Assembly: GCA_037349105.1 (NCBI GenBank)
Contig: JAYJMM010000118.1
Span: 1,240,001-1,304,000 of the forward strand
Length of the DNA: 64,000 nucleotides
Direction: 5' to 3'
From: Limnomonas spitsbergensis
Lineage: Eukaryota; Chlorophyta; Chlorophyceae; Chlamydomonadales
The notes beneath the pieces are model-generated. The model made no database searches and had not been told where the DNA came from. It saw only the letters and a program-made list of their open reading frames with translations. Within the stretch, counting starts at the first letter, position 1, and every line of letters starts with the position of its first letter. This document shows positions 44,757 to 56,017 of the stretch, one piece after another. The translations under genes were made by a program, and so were the position numbers.

Positions 44757-47700
44757 CTAGAGGATCATGTAGGCTGGATTGGGCAGCTTGAAAGAGTGCG
44801 GAGCTGCCGCAGTGCCCTCCAGGTCGCTGAACTGGTCGCCGAAATTTCCGTAGATGGTGTACCCCTCGTCCTCAAGGTCTTGGCGCCGCTCCGGCTTGAA
44901 TACGCTTGCAAGCCTGTTAAACGCCATGCCAGGGGCCGAGAGGAACATACAGTGAAAGAGAGGCCCACAATAACTTCATCAGCTGTGTGTTCTCCAGGCC
45001 ATGAGGCACCACCAGGCATATCTGGCACGGGCAGGATGGATCATGGACAGAGGTACATGGTCAAGCAAATGAACACTGCTGAAAGATAGCCGCCTCAGCA
45101 CTGCTGCAGAAACCGAGGTGGCCAGCAGCATCAAGCCCAGCCCTTGGGCACTTAGCAGAAACACGAGTACACAATCCACCACTGCTACAGCCCACTACCG
45201 CAGCAGCAGCCGAGGCAGTCTTTTTGATCAGCAACGGTCATTGCAAAGCAGCTACCGAGTACACTCATTACACAAATGCAACAGAAGCAACCCTTTCCTC
45301 AGCATTGCCAGTAGTGCCAACAGATCTTGGGACGACCCGGCAACCCAACCCACCTGGTATCATCCATGGTTCGAAAGTGTAGCGCGACGTAGCAGGGCGA
45401 GCCCGGCCTGCCAACGTCCGCAGCCCCAAGCCCAGACGCAGAGCCATCGTCCTTATCATCAGCCCCGGACCGACCTTCAGACCCATCAGCACCGGCGCCT
45501 GCATCTGCCTTCGCCAGCTGCCTCGCCTGTTGCTCTCTCACATGTTGCTGTCCTGCCTGGTCCTTGCCCGAGTACTTTGTTTTGCAGAGAGTTCCATAGC
45601 CTGCGTTCTGCAGGTTGGTTGCTGTGCTGTTGCGGGACGACTCCCTGCGGCCGGTGATGAAAGCCACACTGCGAGGTGCACGCCATGGGCAGGCCGAGAG
45701 TCAAATAAGTTACCCCGTTGGGCCCTGCTCAAAAAGGCTCGAGTTCGCAGGCCAACAGTGCAGTTGAGAGCGAGAAACTCAGGGTAAGAGGCGAAAGGGA
45801 AGAAGAGAGGAACGCAGAGGAGAAATAAACCATTCCTCCCCCCTCAAAGGAAAGGCAGGCGGACAGCGAGGTTTTCACTGACACAGCATCAACATAGGCA
45901 TCCCTCAAGGGCTTTGCTGAAAAGGGCCAGGCAGCACGAGTATGAGAGTTAGCGCCATGAGAGGGCTCGCAGTGAGGGTCTGATGGTGAAGCGTCAAGGT
46001 ACGCATCCATCCAAGGGCATGGTCTTCAAGAGGACCAATCGGCGGTGACATAAGTAAAGTCTGGGCGGGCGGGCGGGATGGTGGCGTTATGGTTGGGTTC
46101 ACAGAGTAGGTACCCCATCTCATGAACTGTTTACCTTCTACTACACAGTCCGCAATTTCTTAAAGCCATGCGGTCCACGAAAGGTGGTCTGGCGCACAAT
46201 AAAATTGACACGAAGGAGGTAACATGCCATTTTCGAAAGAAACGCTTACCTGGCGGACGGCCTTCAAAAGATGTAGCTACGCCGTCCATAGGTACTGGAA
46301 ACAGAAGATACCCCACAAACTCACGCCCAAATGCCGCCTTCATAAAAAAGGCACAAGTCATTAATATGGAATCGACCAAAGCTTCCCCAGACATCTGATC
46401 TTTCAATCTGTTGAACAGAAACAGAGTTTTGTATTCAAATTCAGAAAGGGCCCTGCTGAGTGCTGAGTGACGGCTCCTTGCATTCACACCAGAGCCACCC
46501 ACCTAAAACCCTGCGCGTAGAAATAGTGGTACAACCCGAGCATCGGAGCCAGAGGCGGGCTGCCCGTTGAGTCGTCCCCCGACAAGCTCAGCATAAAGTT
46601 GGCCTCTGGTGAGCTCGCGGCCATGCTAGGCACAGGCGCGCCAGAGGTCACGAGGCCGTTGCAGGAAGACCTGCGCGTAAGTGGCCTTCTGCCAGCAGCC
46701 CCAGCCTGAAGCCCGCTGCTGCTCCTGCTGCCACTACCTGCCATGAGCTTCCTGCCTGATGCCACGACCGCTGCGGACGCCGCTACTCCTGCGCCTTGCT
46801 GCTCCTCCTGGTCATGCGGCCTCTGCTGCTCCAGGTCTGCCTCCTTTAGCCGGCTCATCTCCGGTTCGTCCAATGAGTTGCGCAGCTTGTCCTCGTGCAG
46901 CTGCTTCTGGATCCGGATCTGTTCTTGCCACTCCTTGGCGTTGGACAGGGTGGTCTCATCGATATCAAAAACGACAACCATCTAAAAGAACAACGCACAG
47001 ATGGGAAAGAATAGGGGAGGCAGGATCAGGAATGAGGGATCATAGATCTGGAGATCAGGGACAACAGGGATCAGGAAACACAGAAATCATGGATCTGGAT
47101 CCGAGGATCAGGCAGTACCGTGATGAGAATTCCAGAGATTAAAAGTCTTCCACCTAAACAGGTCGAAAGTACCTTGGAGGTTGGGGGCTCTCTTAGGGAG
47201 AGGTCTTCAAAGTAACGGCGTGCTGACTCAGCCACTCGGGCCACGTCCACCAAGTATTGCCCATCCTGCATGTCCATAATAACAGGGAGCGGCTTACTCG
47301 CCTCACGCAGCACTCATAGCTTAGATATGATCATGAGGTTTGATGCCCTCTCGCAATGCACATACCGGTGAGCTGTTTATTACTTCTGTTTGCTTGCTTG
47401 CGCTGCAACACTTTTGTTGCTGGTCGTTTGAAAGGGCACAAGGCATGCAGAGAGACCTCACCCTGGACCTCATCTCTCAGGTCAGCTGTCATATCATTGG
47501 CCCTTTATACCAGTATTTTTTAAAAGTAGCCGTATTTGGAGGACTGGGAATCCCCCACAGGCAGGTGTGAGGTGATCCAAGTCTCAGGGCAATGAAGTTG
47601 CAGGATCCAGAATCCCAGAGGGCTATAATCTTTCCACGCAAAAATTCCCAGACGGCAATTATATGAAAAAACGTACCTCTTGGCAAAAGTAATCAGACAG

Positions 47701-48960
47701 CTCAGCAGCACACTCGTGGCTCAGGAAGCTGTCGTTTATCGCGTGGAAGCTGCCTCCGGGTCCGACCTGAGGTTCAAAAGAAGCAGCCACACAAGCCAGT
47801 GAGATCTTGACCCCCATTTGCAGGGGGGAGGGGGGGAAGACAGGGCAATCAAATGCGTGTGGAACGTAAAAATTAAATCAGGAACCTGTCGCGCTGCTAG
47901 GTTGCATGAGGCCTGTGACTTCCCTTAAGCAGGTCCCATGCTGCAAGCCCTGGGCCTCAACAACAGGAGAACGCAAGCAGCACTGCTCACATGCTGCTGC
48001 TGCTGTGGCGGAGCTCCCAAGCAAATTTTAGCACAGTCACGCAAGTTTTACCACACACATAGTCGGAAACCAGATGAGGGCTTGACTCAAATGCATTCAC
48101 TTGGTGTCAGGTTCGGAAGCAATTTGCAAGTGGGGACAGGCATTACATGTGTCTCTTGGCATCCCGATTGATATCATAAATCTGATATTATGTAACGGCA
48201 GGCCTGCAGCTTCTGATGCATGGAGCAGGCCTGCAGCTGCTGATGCATGAGGCAGGGTGATTACACAGCAGGCCTCATTTTTGTAAGTTACCGTATTCAT
48301 GTCGTGTCACCAGTATGTAAATATGTAACCTTCGGTGCCATGTCCCTCAAGCAAAGCCTCCTGGCATGTCCTTTTTCACTTCATTTTTTGCCTCCAGGCC
48401 ATTCCATAATGGGGTGACTAACGTCCATGCTCTGGTAGGATTCCTTGTTGTCGTGCCGGTATTTAGGGTTCTGGACTTGTGACATCTAATGATATGTGAT
48501 ACACTTTCATAAAGGGAATCAAGCAAAATACCCGAAATCATACAACATAAATGCCATGCGCACCCTTAGTGCGCCAGCCATGATGCAGCCAGCCTGCTGT
48601 TGGAAGGCCACCAAATCTCACCAATCCTCCGCCCATAGGGTGCAGGCACTCGCTGATGAAAGTAGGCTCGTCAAAGCGCCATTTAGGCTTGGGTCTCTCG
48701 TCGTGCCTCTCATGATGTTCGTTGATACGCAGCCCTGCTGAGACGGGCGCGTTCAGCTGGTACACGATCCACACGAAGGTCAGTGCTAGCGCCACGCGAA
48801 AGAGATTGGCCACCAGTGGGCTCAATTGGAAGAAGCCAAAGCACTGGGGGGTGTCGGTGGTGCTCGGTGAAGCGAAGGCGGGCTCTGAACAAGGAGGAGG
48901 GCTGCAGTAGCCTATTTTTTCGGTGCCGGGGCAGGGGCTTTCAAGGGTTCCTGCGCTCAT
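44757..48960 (-). CDS. HAD subfamily IIIB (class B) acid phosphatase, membrane-anchored
   Basis: A phosphomonoesterase of the plant VSP/bacterial class B HAD group. Six exons on the minus strand: 48960-48622, 47766-47677, 47301-47173, 46981-46503, 45668-45354 and 44913-44757 (TAG). Phases agree and give 502 residues. HAD motif I is FDIDETTLSN (nucleophile Asp192, acid Asp194), motif II ITGRR (Thr351), the motif III lysine lies in FKPERR (Lys457), and motif IV is GNFGDQFSDL (Asp477, Asp481). FKLPNPAYMIL ends the protein as in the family. A hydrophobic segment LVANLFRVALALTFVWIVYQ (about 49-68) suggests a type II signal anchor. An insert of about 130 Ser/Gly/Gln-rich residues separates motifs I and II, unlike typical members. 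The exon 3 acceptor is the least certain junction. Confidence 0.9.
45700..45890 (-). mobile_element. 5'-truncated LINE tail (copy 4) in acid phosphatase intron
   Basis: GTTGGGCCCTGCTCAAAAAGG at about 45717 is the 3' tail of the LINE family on the minus strand; CCTCAAAGGAAAGGCAGGC near 45843 fits its 3' untranslated region. It lies inside the 45669-46502 intron, in the same orientation as the gene. Confidence 0.65.
48205..48255. repeat. 27-bp tandem duplication
   Basis: GCAGGCCTGCAGCTTCTGAT and GCAGGCCTGCAGCTGCTGAT occur one after the other, each followed by GCATG. They lie in intron 1 (47767-48621) of the acid phosphatase gene. Confidence 0.7.
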
Positions 48961-49254
48961 TTCACCAGTGCTTCAACCACGTTCGCAGAGGTGCAGTATC
49001 TTGCACGGACTGGGTCATATGAAGAAGGAGTGAGACATGCATGTTTTGTGAGCTGTCTCCACTGGACTGTGCCGTATTCTTCAAGCCACAATACGGCGTT
49101 TCCCATATTTCCCCTAGACTTGGCGATTAAAGCTATTAGTGCTGGTGTTTCAAAGCTGCTCTCACATACATCCACACATCGCACAGGAACGACCTTGATC
49201 GCCACGGGTACTCAGCTGCTGCCTTGCCCTAGGTTTTAATGACGTGAGATCAGC
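48961..49254. promoter_or_regulatory. Divergent intergenic region, acid phosphatase / ARP6
   Basis: Only 294 bases separate the start codons of the minus-strand phosphatase and the plus-strand ARP6, so both promoters and 5' leaders must fit here or overlap. No defined core element can be assigned by eye. Confidence 0.5.
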
Positions 49255-52200
49255 ATGCGTAAATTAGCTACGACCGCCCCTGTTGTTATCATCGACAATG
49301 GAGCTGGCAACGTCAAGACGGGCATGGGAGGAGATTCTGCCCCAAGAAGGTATGCCCCTATGCTTGTAAGGTTTCGGTGATCGCCACTGCCTTCATCATG
49401 GAAGATTTGCTTGCATGCACGAACATGGGTGACAGTCTCATCGCTTCTGTCCCAAAAATGCTGCATGCTAACCTTGCATGAAAGGCTGCGCCCATGCATG
49501 AAACATACCTTGTGTTGAGTCCTTTGACCTCCAGAACATCCTACCCCAATCTTGTTTGAAATTTTCTGCTAGTGGATAGGCAAAACTACCTTCCGTAATC
49601 ACCACAAGTTGCACACATTATACATGATATCCAGGCATGACGTTGATACAGAGTGTTGCTACGCAATTTCCGACTTGGCTTTCCAGGTCTAGGAGATGCA
49701 CCTCCTTCATGGGGCTTTCCCCTGATCAGGCCGTGTATCCCCAGCCCTGAAAAGCAATGCCATACACGTCCCAGAGGAAAGAGGCTTTAACCTCTCACGT
49801 TCTTTTTGTAGTGTTTCCGCTACCCCGGATTTCCAACCACCCACAGATCATGATCAAGGAAGTACAGACAACAGAGACACAGTAGAAAGCTGAAGTGTGA
49901 CAGCCACTAGGGAAGCAGGCATTAAGGAGGAGGCCAGTATGATAAAAACATGCCAGGGCACGGAGGGTAGAAATTAGCATCCCAAAACATCTACAAAATA
50001 AAGGAAAGGAGGAGGCTAAACGACCCCCAGCCAAAGTTCGTCCAGGCAAGTAAGCAAAGTCAGCACCAGCAGTGAACATTTAAACTTGGGGCACCAGAGG
50101 GCATGCAAGCGGAATCGCGTCATTAAGTCAAAATCAATAGTACCCTAAAACTGCTCTTCAATCTGTAAGAAAACGGTTGACCCTGACCTTCATACATTTC
50201 CTGACCTTAAGTACCTGTAGCCAGGCAAGCTTTCATTTAAGTGCTACGCACGTCAGATTCACATCAGAGGGGTGCCCTTGGCAGCGTATGGCTTCCTTCA
50301 CCCTGCTCCTCGTATTGCCTTGTGCCCCACAACCAATAAAACGGGATGGGATGCCATTGTTCTTTGGTCGCTCCTCTCCCTTCCCCTGTCCTCCTCATCC
50401 CAGACCATAATTTCCATCTGCTGCTTCCCTAAAGCCCAGGATGTCTCTATTGTATCAATTATTGATGACTCAGTTGTATCAATGATTGATGACTCAGTTG
50501 TATCAGCAGGTGAACAATCACACTATTCGGCCCTTCCTCCCAGCCTCCCCCTCCCAGCATAGGCCAGCCTGCAGTGGCAAGCACATTCTCCCACCCTCCC
50601 TCCTCCCCCTTCCGCCCCTGCCTGCCTGCGCAGTATCTTTCCACACTGCTCAGCCAAGGCCAAGGGGGAAAGGCAGGCCCTGGTTGGAGACATGCTGGCG
50701 GAGTCCAACGAGATCTCGCAACTCACGATCAAGAGACCCATGGACAGGGTGAGGGTTGGAGGGGGGAGGGTGAGAGTTAGAGGGGGTAGGGTGAGGGGTG
50801 GATGGAGGAGGGTGAGGGGTGGATGGAGGAGGGGGGAGGTGGATGGAGGAAGGGTGGATGGGGGAGGGGGAGGGGTGGATGGAGGAGGGGGAGGGGTGGA
50901 TGGAGGAGGGGAGGGGTGGATGGGGGAGGGGGAGGGGCGGATGGGGGAGGGGGAGGGGTGGATGGAGGAGGGGGAGGGGTGGAGGGAGGAGGTTGAGGGG
51001 CGGGGGAGGGGTGGATGGGGGGGTCTGGGTGAGGGACAGATGGAGGGAGTGGAGGCAGGAGGGGCCGGTTGAAGTCACCGACGAGGAGAGATGAAGCTAC
51101 CAAAAAGTATTAGGTTACAGGTATCCTAGGGTAGGAAAGAACAAGGCAGGTGTTTGGGAGGGGAGGGGTGCAGCAGACTGAGTACCCACCAGATGGGCAT
51201 AGATGGGGATGTGAAAGGGGGCAGACTTTTGCGAAGATTCACATATGATCGTCATGCATTCAATTTGTAGCCATTGCTACTGGTATGCAGTCCCATTTGT
51301 TACTAGTTGAGTGATCCCCGGTTGATTTAAGTCACATTTTCACGATGTGTCCTCGTCCCTCCCTTGCATTACCCCCACCCTCCTCCTACCTCCCCAGGGC
51401 TACCTGGTCAACTTTGACCTGGAGCGTGAGATCTGGGGCCGCGTGTTCCGCTCCGTGCTCAAGGTCAACCCGAGGGAGTGCGGCCTGATGGTTACGGAGC
51501 CGGTCTTCAACTTCAAATCGGTGCAGGCCGCGACAGAGCAGGTAGCGCTGGGGAGAGGTGTTGTGACAGCTTCTTTGCGTCCACCGAAAAATAGGGTCAA
51601 TCTCATGAGGGATGGATAGCCAGGATCCAGTGCCCGAGGGGGTGGGCAGGGCTCCAGAACTCAAAATTCGAATGGTTCAGGTACTGGTATCTGTCATCTA
51701 TCCATCATCCACCGTCTCAGATAGACTTCAGGGCATGTGGTATAGGAGGGGGAGGGGGCTTTTTGTTTGCCAGTTGCACCTCTCTCCCTCCTCTTTGATT
51801 ACAGTCCACTCTGCAGGACAAAGGAAGCAGAAACTGGCTGGGTCCACAGCACTTTCTGCCTCCTGGGTTGCCGTTGCATGCAATATGAAAAGCACGTATT
51901 ACGATGACCTTGGCTGTGCCCCTGTTTTGGAAATCAATTGCCGTTCCCTATGCTGAACCTGGCCCCGCCCCTGCTGTTGCCTCCCGGCAGATTGTGTTTG
52001 AGGAGTTTGGGCTTCAGTCCTTCTATGCAGCTCCCGCTCCCTCCTTCTCCATGCGGCGCGCGGCGCACCTGTACCCCAACGTTGCAGCAAATCACGTAAG
52101 TTGCAGTAAAAGATCGCCAGTGCAGCCGCTTACGACAATGCTGTTAGGCCATAATTCATTGTTGCACTTTGTGCTGTAGTTGTTCTTGGTGTTGTTGTTG

Positions 52201-55200
52201 TTGTTGCTTCGATTGTTCTTCCTTCAGTGCCGCACCCTTTTTGCTGTGAATCTCTTGGCCCACGTACCAGGTCCCTTTCCCGTGCAGTCCCTCTGCTTTT
52301 ATGCCAGCTCCAATGCCTTGCAAGCTCTGCTGTTTCTGGTCCTTTAACTCATGACAAGATGCACTGCTGTTGCATAACCACCTCGCTGCCATGCCTTCCG
52401 TGTCCAGGCGGGGGCAGGAGTGGTTGTGGACGCAGGCTTCTCTTTCACACACGTCGTGCCATTCTTTGACGGGCAGCCGCTGCTGTCGGCAGCCAAGCGC
52501 ATCAACGTGGGGGGGAAGGCACTGACTAACTATTTAAAGGAACTGGTGTCTTACAGGCAAGGGCAGAGGGGTGGTATCAAGGGAGGGCCTGTGAGTAGAG
52601 GATGTGTATCTTGATTTTGGTAGGATGACTGTCTCTCTATGCTTTTTCTATAATCAAAGCATGATACCGGTAGCAAAGGACTTTGGATTTACGGCTGGTG
52701 ATTTGACAACCACTCGTAACGGCCAGCCTTGTTGAGTTGCCTCGCCATGCATGTTCCCGATGAAACAAAACTCTGCTATTTATATCCACTTTGTTTTTCT
52801 AGCAGCTTGGGAATTTTTGTCGCACCAACGTTTTATTTCTCGAGGATGCGGCAGGGGCTGGAAACCTTGTGCTCTCCTGTGGTCGAGTCCACCATTGAAG
52901 CCTGGTAGTCTCTGCTGCTGATACTGATACTGATGCTGCTTATGCTGCTGCTGCTGTTGCTGATGCTGATGCTGGTCTGTTGGTCGCTGTGCGTTATTCT
53001 TCAGGTGTCTCAATATGATGGATGAGACATATCTCATGGAGCACATCAAGGACCAGCTTTGCTTTGTATCCCAGGTAAGGGCATCAGATCAAGGCAGGAA
53101 GAGACAGCTGGAGGCAGTTGTATTCAGATATAAGCAGGTTTAGGCAGTCTTAAGAAGTTAAAAGAAGTTACAGGCTATTGTAAGCATTGATAGGCATATA
53201 TATGCCGTAATAGGCATTTGTAAGCAGTGATTGCACGTTTCAGGCGGTTTCGAGCAGTGACAGTTTCATGATCAGACATGGGGAGGCATGCACAGCTGTT
53301 ATATTGGCCGCCTCACACCCCTCTCTTGGCTCCTCTTCACCAGTGGCTTGTGGGAGGGCAAGTGCTTGCCGCCAGCGCTCGGAAGGCTGCAGCCGGAGCA
53401 CGCGGGCTCTTACCTCAATACCTGTCACTCACACCATAACGGCGCGGATGTGGCTTCGGCCCAGGCTGCGCTGTTTCCGTAAGTCTCACACACCCCACGG
53501 GGCGTAACTTTCATTTATTTTTTCTTTCTTTACATGGCGCCGCCCCATGCTGTCGGTGCAGGATGTGCGCGCCGACCTGAGGCTCAGTAAGCTGGGCTAC
53601 CGGTCTCCCTACCACCGCGAGTACGTGCTGCCGGACGGTGTCAATAACTTCAGAGGCTACATCAGGGTGAGGGATGGTGCAAGGGTTACATGGTGGGGCT
53701 GTTACGTCCGGCTGGACAAACGGGGATGTAGCCTCTGGACAAAAAGTGTTTCCAGTCACTCATCAGTCATCATTCACCTATCAGTCACCTGTCCCAGCCA
53801 CGGAGAACCTTCTTCTGAAGCCACCCTTTCTGATGGAAGCATGCTGCCATGCGTGTCGCGGTTCTCTCCCTGAGTTGATTTCAGCAGCAGGGCTTGATCA
53901 CGCCTTGATGATTGCACGTCCTCCCTTGTTCCCTCCCACCCATCTGTTGATCAGGAGCCTCCACCCCCTGGTGCTGTGAAGGACAAGGCGCAGAAGCAGG
54001 TAGGCTGTCCGGGGCATCCATGGCTGCGAATTGCCAGAGGTGCAGGTTGCGCATGTGCAGTCGTGTCAAGTTCTGGAATCCCTTGCACAGCAGCCATATG
54101 AAGAAAAGCTCTATTGCTGCTTATAGAAGGTGGGGGCCTTCTCAGTTCTGACACAAAACTGTCTTCAATTCTGTTTATATTTCCACCTTGGACTACAGTT
54201 ACGGTACATGTGTGCGGGGGCAGCTTCGGCACACATTTACAAAAAAACAGAACTGGTTCTGTCACCGGTAGTTTGTACATCAGTTTTGAGCTTGCACTTC
54301 AGTTTGGGGTTTGGGCTGATGCTGGTGGATATTTTTAAGGTTGTCAGGAAAGTCATTGCAAAACGCCTGGAATCTGCAATGCAAATCTTACCCCCCTTCT
54401 TGCCTCCCCAGGAGCAAACCTTACAGCTGAACAACGAGCGGTTCATGGTCCCCGAGGTGTTGTTCCGACCGCACGACATTGGGCTGCAACAGGCGGGCGT
54501 GGCCGAGGCGGTGGTCCAGGCGGTGGCTGCCACGCACGCGGCGCTGCAGCCGCTGCTCTACACCAACGTCGTGCTCACAGGTGAGAGCCGGATTCGATAG
54601 GTTTTAGGTTCTGCAGCTGCTAGGTGCTGCAGCTGCTGTGATACACAAATGTTGTGCCCACAAGTTACAGCTACATCATATGCCCACACCTGCTGCTGTA
54701 TAATAAAGACGTGCCCACAGACGAGGGCTGGCTTTGCTTCAGTCAGGCCCAGCAGCATGGTCTGTGCAGAGGGATGGGATAGAAGAGGCTCCGCCCGTTG
54801 TCTTGCTTTTCCGTCTCTGCTGGGTAGAAGATATCAAGATATGCAAGAGGGACATAGGCATGTCCAGCTCCAACGTCATGTGCATGGGTGCAGGGCCGGG
54901 GAAGAGACCTTGAGGCGGGCGAGCTGATGCTCCAGCGCTGTGCCTGCCCTCTGCACAATGTCATGCTCACCAAGGCATGGATGGGTAACGGGTTTATTCT
55001 TTCAGGAGTGCCATTTGCCCTTTTGTGCACGGGGGCTATTGGGTGCGGCTGTTAATACGCACATGCCCTCTGGATACGATGGGGAGGAAGGAGGCTGTGG
55101 GGAAGTGGGTGCATGAGGGCGATCATGGGACAGGAGGGAGCAGGAGGCGTGAGGAGGACTAGGTTGGTGCATATGAGGGCAAGGGGCAGGAGGAATCAAG

Positions 55201-56017
55201 GCAGCACAGGATAATGTCTACAACACGCGGATGTGGCCCTCCCCTAGCTACGGAACTGCATGCACCTGATAGGGCAGTATCCCCCTTGTCTAGCTCCGAA
55301 TCCATCACTATGCGTCCTCCTCCGCCGTCCCTCCCTGCTGCCGCGTTGCAGGAGGGCTGATGGCCTGCCCTGGCATGGCCTCTCGTTTTGCCACCGAGCT
55401 CAGGCCCCTGGTTCCTGACACCTATGACCTAGAGGTCTTCGCGCCCCCGGTAAGCGGCTCAAGCAGGCGATAGGGCCTTACTCTTTATTTCCCTGACTGA
55501 AGCCACCAATGCAGCGTTGATTTCGGATGTTATGACTTATGTTGCTCTGCCCACTGGGGACCAAGAACGTGTGTGGGACCCCTGTGCCCACAAGCCACTT
55601 GAGGCGCACCATGCACACTGCAGTTTCATTAAAAATAATAAAGCATGTGGAGTCGAAGGAGAAAAACTGGTTGGGGTCTTGGCATGCCCTAAATGTGTGG
55701 CTACCATTACCTCATCACCTGCTGCCGTTTGTTCACCGTTTTGTTGTTTGTCTTCTGCTTTAAATGTCGCCCATGGTTTTGGCATGCCCTGCATTTGCTG
55801 CTGCTCTCACCTCATCACTTTCCCTTTCTCTCCGATGGCTTTCAAGTTTTAAAGGTTCTAATACGGTCCAATGTGTTTTTGCCACTCGCAGAACCCAGCT
55901 CTGACGGCTTGGGAAGGCATGTCCTTGTTTGTGTCCTCGGGTGACTTCTCTCGTGTGGCCATGACCAAAGCGCAGTATGAGGAGACGGGCGGCTTTGCAG
56001 CACGAATGCAGAAATAG
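49255..56017 (+). CDS. ARP6: Actin-related protein 6 (SWR1 complex subunit)
   Basis: ARP6 is a nuclear actin-fold subunit of the SWR1 remodeller that deposits histone H2A.Z. Exons seen: 49255-49349, 50654-50748, 51398-51541, 51991-52095, 52408-52556, 53005-53074, 53562-53666, 53955-53999, 54412-54580, 55352-55449, 55892-56017 (TAG). The start PVVIIDNGAGNVKTGMGG is the actin phosphate-1 loop. Later signatures are KRPMDRGYLVNFDLEREIW, ECGLMVTEPVFNF, VVVDAGFSFTHVVPFFDGQ, INVGGKALTNYLKELVSY, NERFMVPEVLFRPHDIG and the C-terminal ALTAWEGMSLFVSS. A small exon of length 3k+2 between the first two listed is required by phase (49350-50653) but was not found. The 52557 donor is GC (ACAG|GCAAGG). Total length of about 400 residues or slightly more is normal for ARP6. 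Confidence 0.93.
50460..50510. repeat. 24-bp tandem duplication
   Basis: ATTGATGACTCAGTTGTATC occurs twice in a row. It lies inside an intron of ARP6, upstream of the 50654 exon. Confidence 0.7.
50749..51065 (+). repeat. Purine-rich G-run minisatellite in ARP6 intron
   Basis: About 320 bases of GGGGAGGGGTGGATGGAGGA-like units, nearly all purine on the plus strand. It begins directly at the 5' splice site of the 50749-51397 intron, and the early units repeat AGGGTGAGGG, a donor-like string. Long open frames on both strands here are artefacts of this composition. It has high potential for G-quadruplex or triplex structure. Confidence 0.85.
53100..53262. repeat. Degenerate short-period repeat in ARP6 intron
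   Basis: Loosely repeated AGGCA/AAGCAGT units about every 15-20 bases, for example TAAGCAGGTTTAGGCAGT and TAGGCATTTGTAAGCAGTG. It lies in the 53075-53561 intron. Confidence 0.45.

Noticed and set aside
50650..51103. Long open frames on both strands rich in Gly/Arg/Trp or Pro/Ser
   Set aside because: These are translations of the purine-rich minisatellite in the ARP6 intron, open only because the repeat lacks stop codons.
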